Shown: one piece after another, positions 48,801 through 61,412 of the stretch
Numbering within the stretch: the first letter of the stretch is position 1
Layout of the letters: each line of letters opens with the position of its first letter
NCBI GenBank assembly: GCA_012932295.1
Contig: JAAONU010000001.1
Span: 36,301,449 to 36,365,448 of the forward strand
Direction: 5' to 3'
Source: Cyclina sinensis
Taxonomy: Eukaryota > Mollusca > Bivalvia > Venerida > Veneridae
Length of the DNA: 64,000 bases
Position numbers and translations under genes: made by a program
Notes under the pieces: model-generated
What the model saw: the letters and a program-made list of their open reading frames with translations, nothing else
Told to the model about the DNA's origin: nothing
Databases searched by the model: none

Positions 48801-49054
48801 TCACTCGCTGTCACTGTCTGAAATACAGCGGATTCTCTTGTATTTACGTGGTGGGGAAATTCCTGAAGTTTCATCAAGCAGGCCAGCTTTTGGACTGGAA
48901 TTTATGACCTGTTGAGATAGTTGCTGGGTTGCAGTTTTAGAGGAATTGAAATTGAAAGTAACATTTCCATGAAAGTGACTGTTCATGAAAAATCCTCTTG
49001 GTGCAGGACCAGATTCACTATTTCCTGCAATCATTGGAGCAGTGTGGTTCTTGG
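48801..49054 (-). CDS. Orphan terminal exon of an unrecognised protein
   Basis: On the minus strand a convincing 3' splice site (tacttttttacctgattcag, cut after 49055) is followed by an open frame to a stop at 48801. It encodes about 84 residues: KNHTAPMIAGNSESGPAPRG, then FFMNSHFHGNVTFNFNSSKT, a glutamine/serine segment, and the charged C-terminus KYKRIRCISDSDSE. The balanced composition and acidic/basic tail (a basic cluster then an SDSDSE casein-kinase-like end) look like real protein rather than chance AT-rich translation. An internal ATG at 49034 could start it without splicing. I do not recognise the family. Upstream exons would lie at higher coordinates and were not found. The exon lies in sequence absent from the first duplication unit, so it may have arrived with a mobile element or retrocopy. 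Confidence 0.4.
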
Positions 49055-50098
49055 CTGAATCAGGTAAAAAAGTAGTTCGGGCACAAACAGTGTATTATCA
49101 AAATGGTAATTTCACTGATTCAAAACAGTGTATTATCACTTTTATCTCACTGATATTTCCCTATATTTCATTGGTAGGCATGAAATAAAAAATGTTATAC
49201 GTTAAATAGGGTGTATGGTACATAAGCAGTGTAGTATGGTTTGAAAAATATTTAGTTTAGATAAAAACAACTCTAACGGAATTTAAAAGTTTAGAAGAAA
49301 ACAACCAGTTACGCTTGATCCTATTGACTTCACGATCATCTCTAGGCCAAGGCACCACTGTCGCTACATTTGAAAAATAACTTGCAACCGCATTAATGGA
49401 AATACAATATCCATCTTTTATAAGTATGACCAGTCTCTTTCTGTTGTCTGTGTTCATGCTGTTTTTGTTGTTGTTGTTTTTTTTTTTTTTTTGATAAAAC
49501 ATCTAACAATCATTAAATTTTGTTCACATTGATTTTCAGAATCTGACAGCTTTAATACCATTCATGTTCCAGACCACACGAAAAGATGAAAACAAACAGC
49601 TTTAGGTTTCTGATTTAAATTAATTTATAAGCGACATCCTAGGTTAAAGTTGTATAAGAACCAAGAATGACAACATTTTACATAAAGCCAAAACAATGTA
49701 TTTATAACTCGTGTAATTTCTTTTCTTGCCTGAAAGAAGTATTTTAAGCTTCAATTAATTGTAGAAAAATATGGGTCATGTTAGATATAAGGTCTTACTA
49801 TGGTATCAATTACCTTCTCAAACCGGCGGTAGAAATATAAAGAAATAGAATCAAATTCGTTCCGGTTCCGGAGTATGGAGGCTTCCGGTTTGTAGAGTAT
49901 TGAAGTACAATAAAAATAGAAGGAAAAAATAATCGCTGTCATAAAAAAAAAATCCGGTATGAGGTGTATTCTTTTATTTAGAGGGTCCGGTCTATTGAGA
50001 TCTCACTGTATACTGAAAATGACAAAGGTTTTCTATTTCTTAAAAAACAGTTCAGTAGACCTAAATATCATGTGCCTTTTTGTGAGTTACTTTAATTA
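49055..50098. other. Interval with a transposon-end remnant, no gene supported
   Basis: The minus frame at 49257-49502 (MNTDNRKRLVILIKDGYC onward) is unrecognised; its N-terminus is a translated A-rich run matching the poly(T)/(TTG)n tract at 49465-49492. That tract could be a retrocopy tail on the minus strand, but no source was seen. Confidence 0.35.
49975..50010 (-). mobile_element. Possible pogo/Tigger-type transposon end
   Basis: Read on the minus strand from 50010, ta-cagtgagatctcaatag followed by accggaccctc resembles the terminal repeats of pogo/Tigger-type DNA transposons, which begin cagt-ga-ctc-at-a-ccgg after a TA. Related ccggtt phrases occur at 49821-49885. Only one terminus is visible, so this is a fragment at most. 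Confidence 0.3.
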
Positions 50099-53000
50099 CA
50101 GTAAATCTATTGCATACCCGCATATGCATTTTCATGATGATTGAATATTGTTTTGTAGATAATATAACATTTTGCTCAAAATTTAAACAAGTGACACTAT
50201 GTAGGTTTTGTTTTATACAAATGATCATGTCTTGATATTCGTTAATGATAAATGAGAATCTAATAGGATTGTTATACTATTTTAATTCATTCTTCAATAC
50301 TGCTTGTCAGAAGTGACAGAAACTTGATTCCAAGATATTAATCAGATAAAATGATCCATATATCTGATTGTGATTACATGCGCCTTCTAAATCATTTATC
50401 TGATTGTGAACAACGCTTACATACATATATTGTTCGCTTTTCCTAACTAAAAGTAACCTAAAGCAAACGGAAAGACACTTGTTCAAATTTGTAACGCTCA
50501 TGGTCAATTATATTCATGAATTAAACTGTTGTTCAAAGTTGGAATACTTATGGTCAATTATATCCATATGTTATTTCGACACTTGTTCAAATTCGGAACG
50601 TTCATGGTCAGTCATATTCATTAAAGAGTGAAAATGTCATTCTTTTTCCAAATAATTATTCAATTATTTATGCTTGGACACTCGAGAAACGAAAACACAA
50701 AGCTGTATGTATTTTTGACCGTTCACAAAAATCTGATTATTTCAACACTTTTGGTTTAGTGTAAGGTGTAAACATGTCTGCAAAAATATAAAATCCGGCT
50801 AGTAATCTTCTTTTGCAGAATCTAGTTTCTGACTGTAATTTTAAACTGAAACTTTGTGTCAAAGCGAATAAAGCAAAGAGACAGTGTACATTTCTTTAAG
50901 ACTAAACTTATCTTTGCCTCGCAAATATGTATATTTAGGAAAAGAACACCAAAACGCATTTCGCCTATAATTTAAGTTGACTAAATTCGGTCATTTGAAA
51001 ACCTAAAAATAAAAAACGTATACAGTAAATAATAGAGTTTCTGAATAGTTACCTATATACAACGTACATACGAAAATGAGAGAAAAAATTATAAATGAAC
51101 GCTTCCTCATACTTGGTATTTTAGTTCTAATTAACAACCTATATTTTATTCAGTCAAAAACCGTGCTTCGTTTTAATTTATTCAGTTTTTTTTACTGAAT
51201 TTGCATTCTTCTTTATATGCAAAATGGTTTTGTTTTTATTTATCACAAGATTTCACTACTGAGTTTTGACCTTAACGTAAGTGCAAACAACTCTTTTGAG
51301 ACATTTGTTGTCTGAAAAAAATACTCTGTATGAGCGACTTTTTTCCACGTTGCTGTATTAAAAGTCGATTTTTACTTATATTTTAAACAAATTAACTGGT
51401 TAGGCTAAAGTACTAATGGAAATTTGCCGTTGGTTAGACGTGCATCTATGAAGAAATTTTACGGCAGAAGTCGTGATTGTTAGTTTTATTTCCTCAAAAA
51501 AATGCAAAAAGACTAAATATTCAATTTATTTTACTGAAAATTGACTCTTTTAGCATTAAACTCAACATTTTGTGTTTATAGTCTAAACTTTTATGAATAT
51601 AGGATATTCGATTACTACGCACGTTCAATATTTGCCAATGTCCGAAAACTATACAATAACTGGACATTAATTTTTACTCTATCTACGCCGACCGTCTTTT
51701 AAAAAGATATTTCTGGATATTATTGTATCAAAGGTTGTTTTCTTAACTCGTCGCTATTCATTCGTAGAACTCACTGTACAGACAGCTGTAAAAACACTGA
51801 CAGTAACTTTAGTCAGACGATAATTTCTAATAGATGGTAAACGATGCATTTTTGAAAACAAAAGCCAAAATATAAAGTTACGCCAACAAAATCGTTTTGC
51901 AGACTATGTAAAATAATTGTCACAATTTGTTAGCCAGAAGGTTTGTAATTTACGACTGTAAAAATTTACTCAGTCTGCCAAATGAAAATACTGAAGAATT
52001 TTACAGCCAAGTTAACAAGACTACAGTAACTGTGTCTGCTAAAAAGAAATTATAATTAGACTTTTGTTCTGCGATATCTCTTGCACTTCCTGCTTGCATT
52101 ATTTTACCTAGGTAAGACTTAAAACGTTGTCCGTATTATAAGTTAGACCTATGAAGACATTGATATATTATATGGACAAGATGGTTGTGAGCTTAATTAA
52201 CTAATGCTAAATAATAACCGGAAAATATTCATGTAGTAACAAGCAACTTTTACAATAAAAGTTTGAAACATTTGACCATTAGATAAGCATCATACCGCTT
52301 AAGTCTTAGTTTTGAAACAACTTCTGATCTTCTGAGAGGACCAGTTAAAACTTACGCCACGACTACTATTTAGTATTCTAACACTACCAACAATTTGTCG
52401 ACAAAAAAGAATAAATTGACCGTGATATATCAAAAACGTTATATCTCGCTAATACGAGCCCGAGCCCGCTGATGTCATGTTTCTTCTCATTTACTCTCAT
52501 CTGCTTGTCATTGTAAACTTCGACAATTATTTTTTAATATATTTATAAGTGAAATATTGTCATGGACTAAATTATCTTCTTTGATGTTCATCTATGTTAG
52601 AATATGGAAGGCCTTCGCGACTGAGTGTACTCGAAACCGTGATATATTCGACGGTATCAAACATACACTCAAAACATACAATCTATTTCCTAATTAACAT
52701 GTATGTAAACGTTATCACACCTATCCCATGACATGTCTACAAAGGTTTTATATTCAGTTTTATGTAATGATCAAAGTTCCTGTTTATGTGACCGATTACT
52801 GTGTACTGAATTCGTTATATTTTATTGATTTGTAATTGGTTTCAAGCATATTAAGGGATATATTCATTACATACAGCTGATGTTAAATGCCTTCACTCAA
52901 GGATGGAATAATATATGCCCGCAATCCACAAGGGTTAGTATTACAAGGCGGTTTACACGTCAAGCGTTTTGTCTCTTCTATGATAACTTTGGGTCTCTAG

Positions 53001-53640
53001 ATCTGACAATTTTAGAAAAAAAATAAATTCGTACATAACACTAGATGTTTCGGAGTTACGTCTGCATTGAAATTCGTTCATTTTATGCCATTAACTTGTT
53101 GTATGCGGTAGGTAAATAACATGGAGAAGTTAATCAGACTAAACTGTTTATACTTTGATTACCCTGCATTATAAAACTTTCTTCAGGCACGAAGCAAGGT
53201 TTTAACTGGTCCTCTCATGTTTGCATGCAAGTGAATATGTTTATATGATATGAGGAAGACTAAAATATGTTTATTCGAACAACCTATGTGAAACAGCAGT
53301 GTTTTAACACATCAAAAGTTTTAACAAAAACAAATTAGAACAGGGATATTGTTTATAAAGGTGCAGCTTTTTTCACATAATTTTGTTTTTGTCTTTCACG
53401 AAATAAGTAGACTTGGCACATTTTATAAAGCTGCTGTTTTGTTCCTAAGTATAAGACTGATAGGAGTCGTTCAGGTGATACCTGATACTTTGAAGGCTAT
53501 TTATGTGTAATTTCCTGATTGGCAAGGTTTTTCATGTTTCACTGAAATAGTCGGAATATGGGACATATCAAATACATTTAAAAGTACATTCAAACTTTTC
53601 TTTGTTGTTGAAAAGCCTCTATAATATACATATTTCACCA
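50099..53640. repeat. Segmental duplication Y', second copy
   Basis: The partner of 40408-46895, without the LINE, the 41.85-42.3 kb segment and the 45.2-46.26 kb repeat. The 50225-50367 block is about 96 percent identical to its partner, while flanking parts are far more diverged and carry many indels. No open frame is shared between copies, which argues against a coding role. Confidence 0.7.
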
Positions 53641-55095
53641 AACGGTTTATAGCTGATTCGAAATCAAAAATAAGGAGATGTCTGTTTCTAATACTGTTAC
53701 TGCCTCTTGATTAACATATCAAATATCCTAAATAATTTGTCGTTTATTGCAAGGCTTGTGAATCGTTAAATTCTAATAAAAAATACAAAGTACAAGTTAA
53801 TCTTTTTTACAATACAAATAAAACAACAGACAACACAAATGCAAACATTTAACCTTTTACTTTGCTATATACTTTCATGTATTTTTAACTATATGTTGTA
53901 TAATGCTTTTTCTTTCGGAAGTCAGAATATATTTCCAAAAATCGTGATAAGCTTGATAACCATACATCATATATCAAGCCAATGTTATACAACTTTTTAG
54001 GCCGTTGGGAACACAGATATTGAGAAACAGAAACACTGTTCTATGCTTCAGATCTTACAAAAGCAATCTTTGTGACCTATAAGTAATCAGATCAAATCAT
54101 TTTATATAGCAATTGATTCCGAAAACGGTTCGTAAAGCACCATAAAGCTTGATAAATTACTTCAATAAATACGTTTATAGAGCAATAACAAATTTCCTAT
54201 TATTCCCGCGATTTATGAATTGATTCGCACAGTATATTTGTCTTGAATGGACTGAAGCAGAAAATTGTTATTCGATGTTGTTTCGATAAGCAGTGTGTCT
54301 ACTTTTCTTGCGCTTGACAGTATATCATGCAAAAAAGAAATATCTTTGCAAAAGATGATGGGCGTAGATACAATACACAATTTATGCCCCATATGTGTAT
54401 AGTTTTCGGACATTTGCAAATATTAAATGCACGTAGTAATCGCCATGTCCCATTTCCATAAAAGTTTAGGCTATCAACAACAACAACAAATGTTGAGTTT
54501 AATGTTAAAAGTATCAGTATCAAATTCAGTACAATAAATCAAATATTTAGTCATATTTATCATAGATTTATATCATGTATAATAATTTTTCAAAGTTAAT
54601 TCGTTTTGATATTTAATTCTCATCTGTATAAATGTTATCATTATTTTTATTATTGCATTGTTTTTTAAGGGAATTAAATTAACAATTTCGAATTCTGCCT
54701 TAAAACTTCATAACTGCAACACTTTTAACCAATGGCAAACTTCCTCCTCCAGCTGAAATTTTATATCTCACAATTTCATTCGTTACAAATATAGGCCAAA
54801 ACTGATTTTAATACAGCAACGCCGAATACGCCGAAAAACATATTTTCGAAAATAAATATAACATTGGTCAGAGAATGCATACAGTTACAAAAAAACATTT
54901 AAAATTGATTGGAATTAAGATTATATTATGCCCAATATCATAGGATCAGGGAGTGAGTCAAATACAATAATATCCTTAAATTATTCTAAAGAAAAGTGCC
55001 ACTATTTTATATAGTAGTAGTCGTCGATTTGCATATAAGGAAGAAGAGGGCTACATGAATTTTATTTTTTTTTGGGGGGAGGGGTGGAGGGATCA
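53641..55095. other. Unique sequence, no gene seen
   Basis: The overlapping minus frames at 54213-54523 are unrecognised. No RNA gene or transposon end was found. Confidence 0.4.
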
Positions 55096-55117
55096 GTGTG
55101 TGTGTGTGTGTGTGTGG
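55096..55117. repeat. (GT)n microsatellite
   Basis: Eleven uninterrupted GT units following a G-rich run (ttttgggggga). Confidence 0.95.
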
Positions 55118-55438
55118 CCGGATTTGAAAAAAAAATACATTTCGGTTTTCTCGTGTCATATTTTGGAAAACATTACATTACGAAAAACGGACGTTGCAGG
55201 CGAGGTTGTTTTCATATTTTGCAATGACAAAATACGGGTAAAGGCATCTAAAATATACTAAAGTCCTATAATAAGACACTTCCATGACTTGCAAAGAGGT
55301 CTAGGTGGCTCCCATGACTTCCGATCAATTTCAGAGTTTTTGGTCCTGACCCACATATATCTTTGATAGAAGCATATTTTGTTTTTGTGTTTTTCAATAG
55401 TATATTTTCTTCTCTTTACTTTTAAAATAAAATAAAAA

Positions 55439-55500
55439 ACAAAACAAACAAAAACAAACAAACAAACAAAAAAACCCTCAAATTCAGTGAATCAGTCGCT
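55439..55500. repeat. (AAAC)n tract followed by a solo MITE-end-like sequence
   Basis: Degenerate aaac/aaaaac units run to about 55475. Then tgaatcagtcgctttaca (55487-55504) resembles the right end of the MITE at 39.04-39.48 kb (tgagtcagtcgctttaaa). No matching left end was found nearby, so this may be a solo terminus or chance. Confidence 0.4.
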
Positions 55501-55504
55501 TTAC

Positions 55505-58500
55505 ACTTACGGAAGCAGGAAGCGTTCATAAAACTTCCAGACTGATGCTTATTCACTGTGTGTAAACTAAGACAGTGCTTTTAATGTTCATTGCAATATT
55601 AAAGTTTAAAAAATTAAGGAAAACGCAGGCGATAGAAAAATTATAACAAGAACGATTGAAATGCCTGCGATTAAAAAATGTTGCTTTCAAAATAGAGACA
55701 TTTATATATAAAAATGTTGATTAATGATACGACTACTGTGTAAACGCTGAATGAAGAAATTAACTGTATATTGCAAATGCCAGTTATCGACTGAAGCTTT
55801 GCTTTGAAATGTATACCTACGCTGATGATCGTTGTTATCAAAATTTGAGAGCGCTGTCAAACGTAAAATGTTTTAAATGTTATTATTAGTTTGAAGAGTT
55901 TATATTTTTATTTTTGCTATAATATGAAAAGTTTTATATGGATTTCAGTAATAGACTTCGTGTGTCAGATAGTCAGATAGTGTTACTCGTCTCGAGCGTG
56001 TTCTCAAACAACAATTTGTTTAATCAACAGCTACAAATCCTTGAATTGTATTTCATCTTTTGTTTCAGTGAAACAGATGTAGGCATATTGACAAAGACCT
56101 AAATACCATATAAGTGTACAGTAGATTTATAACTGGGGAGCAATTTGTTGGATTCAGGGTCTCGCTTATTACAAGTCAAAACAATACGCAGTGAACCGAC
56201 CTTGAATGCAGCATTTTTTTCCCAATATAACGAACACTAGTAATGAACAAACATTCACTAAAACAATGAAAAACCAATTAGTTCTCTCATTCAGTGCAGC
56301 GTTGTAAAGCAAAAAAACTTAAACAATTCTGAGCACTGTGTTCATGGCCATATTTGTTTGTAGAACTTTTGATAACTCAAGAATACAACTTCTGTGATAC
56401 CTTATGACCGAGCTCTGACAATTGTACATCCACTGTAAATCATTTGGCCTATCGTCTTCGTCTTTGTCACTAGTGATTTATGAACTTTATCTTTTTTACA
56501 TATTAATTATTTTTGCACAAAAGAAACATTGAAAGTCATTTGTGAAGACATCAACTTTATCATAGCATCATCTTTTTCTCGAAATTGTAACCAAATAAGA
56601 CTTTTTCTACTACCTATTTGGTTTACACTTATCTGGTGATTTTTCTTCTGTTGACTAACCAACAAACAAAATTATATAGTTTCACGACATTTATTGTTTA
56701 ACGCTTGCACAACATATAAAATTTAGGATTTAATTTGATACACGTCTACTTTTAATGTCTAAAAAGAAAATAAATAATTTGACATTCAGCTGCACATTTT
56801 TGTGAATAAAGAAAACATAAAACAAGCCTTCGTTATGTTTTTGAGAAAAGAATGAACATCAAAGCAAACCATTTATATCAATCTAAAAGAAAAAGTAAGA
56901 AATAAAAGAAACCTGAAATAATTATGACAGCAAATCAGTTTGGAGAACCGACAATAGTTAAAAACATCGGTGATTGTTTCCTCTTTAAATGTTACCTTGC
57001 CTTTGAAACTCAATTCGTTTTTAACACCTCATCTTTACTGCTGTAGATGAATGATTAGCTTGCTATGATGTTTTATAAAGCTTTATGTATTTCATGTTTT
57101 TAGGAGTTTTCTGTCATTTAGCATCGGAAAAAGCGCTTAATCAAAACAATAAAGTTAAATTGTGACGTGGTGACGCTTAAACGAACGAAAACTGAACCTT
57201 ACATTTAAATATCTTTGCATAAGTCGCCTTTGAAGAGTTACATTAGCCCTGAAAAGTAACATGAGCAAAGAAATGTTGCTATTTACGGAAATTCATCGAT
57301 CTTGTATGACATTTCATAAGAGTGATTGAGAATATATTTTTTTTAAACTTTTCACTTTGAGTAAGCAACGTGATAAATAAATCGTTGTTTGAGTTGAATT
57401 CGTTTTCAAAATGACCACAACGTATGAAGGTCAAATTAAATACTGAAAGTCGTGTAAATAAAAAAAAACGACGTCTTTTCTTCTAATATGGGTGTATACC
57501 AAAATAAATCTGCCGGGTTTTCTTTAAAAACCTGGTTTTGTTACTGAGCCAGTAATTAAAGATAATAATCATAATTAACTTTACTCAGTAGAGGTAAAAA
57601 TATTTTTCACGATGAATATAATAAATAAAATTGTAATGTTTTGACAACTAAAGTTTAAACTGTTTAAAGGTATAGGCTCGCTTTGACTTCTTTCTTATTT
57701 GTAGATATATTCTAGTGAGTTCATGCTCACTGCATCAAAAGTAAAGTTTACATGGGCCTGTTCTTCAATGTGGTCTTCGATCAATCACGTCTCGAGTTCA
57801 TGTAACATTGGCATCTTACCATACGCCTGTAGGTATGTTTGCATATTGTTTATTATGCTTTGATAGCGACTCTTGAAAGTTTCTCTCCCTTTCTGTCCAA
57901 ACACTATGATAAATGTAAAAGAAAACTGTTCAACCTAAAACAATATTCTTATATATTAAAAAAAGAAACGAAAAATCCTGGGCGTTCAGTGAAAAAAATG
58001 TGTTGCAAACGCTTATAAATATCTGAGTAGTCTTCCTGTGGGGGATATATTGCCATGCTAACTAAGCAGACACAAGACGGTATTATCATTGATTAGAATA
58101 TGCTTGATACATATTGACATTATCAAGGATGCGTTATCCAATTTCCAATTACTTAAAAAAAAATGGCACTTTTGGTACAAGAAAATTTTCCTGCATTTGA
58201 TTTGCAGTAATCGGTCTGACAGTGATACTCATTGACCGATTATACAGAATACTGTCAAAATCGGCTGAATCTAACAGTCTCGACGCTGATGCAATAAAGA
58301 TCATCGGTATCTTGAAGGGGATGTCCCTTTAGCCATGAATAGAGCAGCATTTTCTTAGTCGTCGAAGTCACTATTATTATTATTTGTCCAAGTGTTGTAA
58401 AAGCAAGAGTAGGAAGGAAAAGGTTTAAGTCTAGATATTTCTTTCAGTTTCTAAATACAAAATTTATAAATGTGTGACGCTGTGGAAATGTTTTAGGAAA

Positions 58501-58615
58501 ACTAGGTTGTATATATAAACATGAATATATCTAGACATATCTGTCTCTAGAACATCAAGAACTTATTGAACAACGGAACATTTGACATGAACCATTATAG
58601 TGAAACAGGGTGGCC
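55505..58615. other. Unique AT-rich stretch, no gene seen
   Basis: No open frame of note, transposon end or RNA gene was identified in this 3.1 kb. Confidence 0.45.
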
Positions 58616-58908
58616 AACCCACATGACTTTCTGGATATTGTAGTCACGCTCAGTGCAGAGATTCTCACTCGATTCAAGAAAGTTTTTTTTATCGATAACT
58701 TTGCTGTTACTGATTGCATATTCTGGAAATAAAGCGCAAGGTACCCGAATTTCTAAGCTTTATCAGATGGTGTAATCGTCTTTTTAAATTCTTTTGTAGA
58801 TTTTTCTTGAAAACGAAATTTAGTTATGGAGGTTTCAAGAGCCGCTATGGTATCGTAAGTACACGTGCCAATAAAATCACAGTTTTTGACAATTAAAGCA
58901 AATTAACG
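58616..58908 (+). repeat. Left long inverted repeat of the 4.1 kb block
   Basis: Collinear with the minus strand of 62449-62751. The frame at 58714-58896 is inside it and has no recognised product. Confidence 0.75.
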
Positions 58909-59328
58909 AGTATATTCGGTCATAATGCGTGTAACGAAGTTTAAGGTCCAATTAGAAACTTGTCTTGTACTTAGATGCTTTTATACAAAAGTTGTAGTGA
59001 TTCAAAGGAAAATGATACCTTAAACACTACAATTTAGAAGAGGTATCGTAAACACAAGACTTTTTGCAATATAACCTGAGTCGAAAACGTCATTCTTAGC
59101 ATTAACAGTTTCGCAGAACATTATATCCGGCATGTAAAATGAAAATCACGTTAAGCAAATAGACTGTTTTTATTTCACACAAAAAAGATTATCTTAATGC
59201 TATCAGGAAGACTACCTTATATAGTATTCGCAGGATGTATATGACGTCATTTACAAAGTATCACATTTAGCATTATCTCGACTCGGAGGGGGAACAGCTG
59301 TAAATATTTCATTCCTTCATTATTTTTT

Positions 59329-59578
59329 ATGGAAAATAGCGCATGCTGAGCGGAAAACTGTTCCTACTCATAAGTCTTAATGATTCTTTAACAGATGTAA
59401 AGTATTTCCTAACATTCAAGAAAACTATCAGAGGTCGTGAACGTTGTTTTCTGTTGCGAAAATCACACAAACTATGACTGTTTGATAGAATGTTAGGGAA
59501 TATTTTACATTTGACAAAAGAATCAAAACGACATATTAATAGGGAACAGTTTTCTGCTTAGCAAGCGTTATATTCCAT
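59329..59578. repeat. Imperfect ~250 bp palindrome
   Basis: The left arm (59329-59417: atggaaaatagcgcatgctgagc ..., gaaaactgttcc, gattctttaaca, atgtaaagtatttcctaaca, in shortened form) pairs with the right arm (59490-59578), which on the minus strand reads atggaatataacgcttgcta, agcagaaaactgttcc, gattcttttgtcaaatgtaa and attccctaaca. The arms are about 88 bp with a ~72 bp loop. Its right end overlaps the ATG of the zinc-finger frame at 59577. Confidence 0.7.
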
Positions 59579-60005
59579 GGAAATTGATGAACAAATAAAA
59601 TGTGTACAGCAGTTTTCTTCTCCCGGAATTGAGGCAAAATGCTGTATGCGATACCTCATACGTCATATACCACGTGGTATGACCACCTTGATGACAGCTA
59701 TGAAAGCTTTATGTTCGTTCGTATTTCAGATTTGTATTTTACATGAAGAGATGGAGAGCTCAGATGCAAGATTTACCTGTATTTGCAAATACTGCGCGAA
59801 AGAAATGAAGAGTCGCTCAACTTTAAGTCAGCACGTAAGAAAACATACGATGAGTGTCCTGTATGTGTGCTGTAACACAAACTTCTTTTCAAAGACAATT
59901 TTCCAAAGACAACAATGTAACGTCCACAAAGCTCGATTCCCAGTCAGGACTAAAATATATAAAGTAATTCTGTATTTATTAAACCTAAAAACCATTTATA
60001 AATAA
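59577..60005 (+). pseudogene. Decayed C2H2 zinc-finger exon
   Basis: The 142-codon frame contains one complete C2H2 finger: C70-x2-C73-x12-H86-x3-H90 (FTCICKYCAKEMKSRSTL then SQHVRKH). A second finger follows at 97-117 (YVCCNTNFFSKTIFQRQQC). Its two cysteines are adjacent, as if two residues were lost, and Q112 stands where the first histidine belongs. A good splice acceptor (tgttcgttcgtatttcag, ending 59729) sits just before residue 52, so the true exon probably starts at 59730 and residues 1-51 are likely intron or hairpin sequence. C2H2 fingers bind DNA or RNA in the nucleus. With one decayed finger and no neighbours, this is most likely a gene fragment inside the inverted-repeat block. 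Confidence 0.5.
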
Positions 60006-60996
60006 TGTCGAAACATTTCATGAAACTATAAACACAACCACATAAAGGAGCCAACATTGTCAATGAATTTCATTCATTCCTAAATCAGAAGGAGACATAA
60101 TTAGACTCAAGCTTGACAGTTAAGTTTTCAGACAAAACATATGTTTCAATACTGGTTACTAAGATATGCACAATGCATTAATTTTCGAAATCGGCAAAAT
60201 TTTATTTCAATATTCTGAAATTGAAAAGAGGCCAAACTTTAACTTGAATTCAAAAAAGATTCAACACTTTGGTTTAATGAGGTATGAACACATTTAGAAA
60301 TATCCAAGCTGACTTTCATGTTTGATAGGTAGCTTGAATATAAAACGCTCTCCGTAGTTTATTAGCTAGAAATGGGGAGTCACAATTGTATGCTTATTAT
60401 TATGTAGGGTTGAGAGTCAAAGAGCAAGTAACACGAATGTGTCAAACATTACAATAACTGATAAATTCAAAGTAATCAAATGTACATGGTTTGAGTTCGG
60501 AGGTTATGCTAGACTTGTTGGTCTGACCATCACATGTTCTGTAAGAACTAATCTCGGTGCAATAAGCTAACGTGTATTTTAAAAACACCAATGAAAGAAC
60601 AATTAATATCAATTTTAATCAAGAATTATCTTACTTTATTTCACGACGCCTACAAACAAGTAATAAAGTTTCAAGTTAATCCAGTGACGTGTTACTGAGA
60701 TATGAACACGAGAGTATCTTTCATGTACAAAACTTCAACAAAAGCGTGACCATGATATATAATAAATTCAGCCAAAAAATGTCTGCCCTTGGTTCTCCGA
60801 TACCGTTGAACACATCCTTAGCATTTGACCTACTTTTTCGTCAATGAGAAGTCCTAAATTTGTAAATTATCACTGTCTTTTTCCAATAAACTGTCTTCCA
60901 CAGCGTTAACTTTCTCATTTACTTATCTTAACGTCGCTCTATGTAGAAAAAAGAACGCGCGAACTTGCGAAAAGTAGGACAACGACCTACCCAGTT
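60006..60996. other. Sequence with faint bivalve-repeat wording, no gene seen
   Basis: About 60640-60740 carries phrases such as aagtttcaagttaatccagt and tactgagatatgaaca that resemble the units at 37.2 kb, heavily diverged. No gene is visible. Confidence 0.35.
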
Positions 60997-61085
60997 AGAC
61001 GCTAATAAGAAAAAAATAAAAAAATATTCTCTCCACTCCCTCCTTTTAGCTGTTCAAATCGTTTATTTTATTCCTATTAGCGTCT
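60997..61085. repeat. 24 bp-arm hairpin
   Basis: agacgctaataagaaaaaaa at 60997 is mirrored by tttattttattcctattagc and gtct ending at 61085 (minus strand agacgctaataggaataaaa), with about 40 bp of loop. Probably the ends of a very small foldback repeat. Confidence 0.55.
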
Positions 61086-61412
61086 TACTATTACACAAAC
61101 TTGCAAGTTAATACCTTACAACAGTAGATTGCGACCAAGCTGCTATGTCAATGACAATACCACACCCCTACTAAACGGTGGCTCTTTCACATTTTGGTGA
61201 TCAGTTTAAATGAGAGCCCTCGATACGTCCGTTGTAGAGCCTTCGACCAAAACAAGTCTGAACAAGAGCCATGTTACACATGGTTAATCCCCCCGCCGGG
61301 AAGAAGCTACCTGAAGGTTGTACTTTCAAACACTCAATGTAATAATGTTTGAAAAAAAATCCCACAAAAAATAGGCAAGGTAGAGTTATTGTTCTTGCAA
61401 ACTGCACTTCCA

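Noticed and set aside
49257..49502. An upstream exon of the 48801-49054 protein
   Set aside because: The N-terminus is a translated A-rich tract, and no donor site in a compatible phase was identified.
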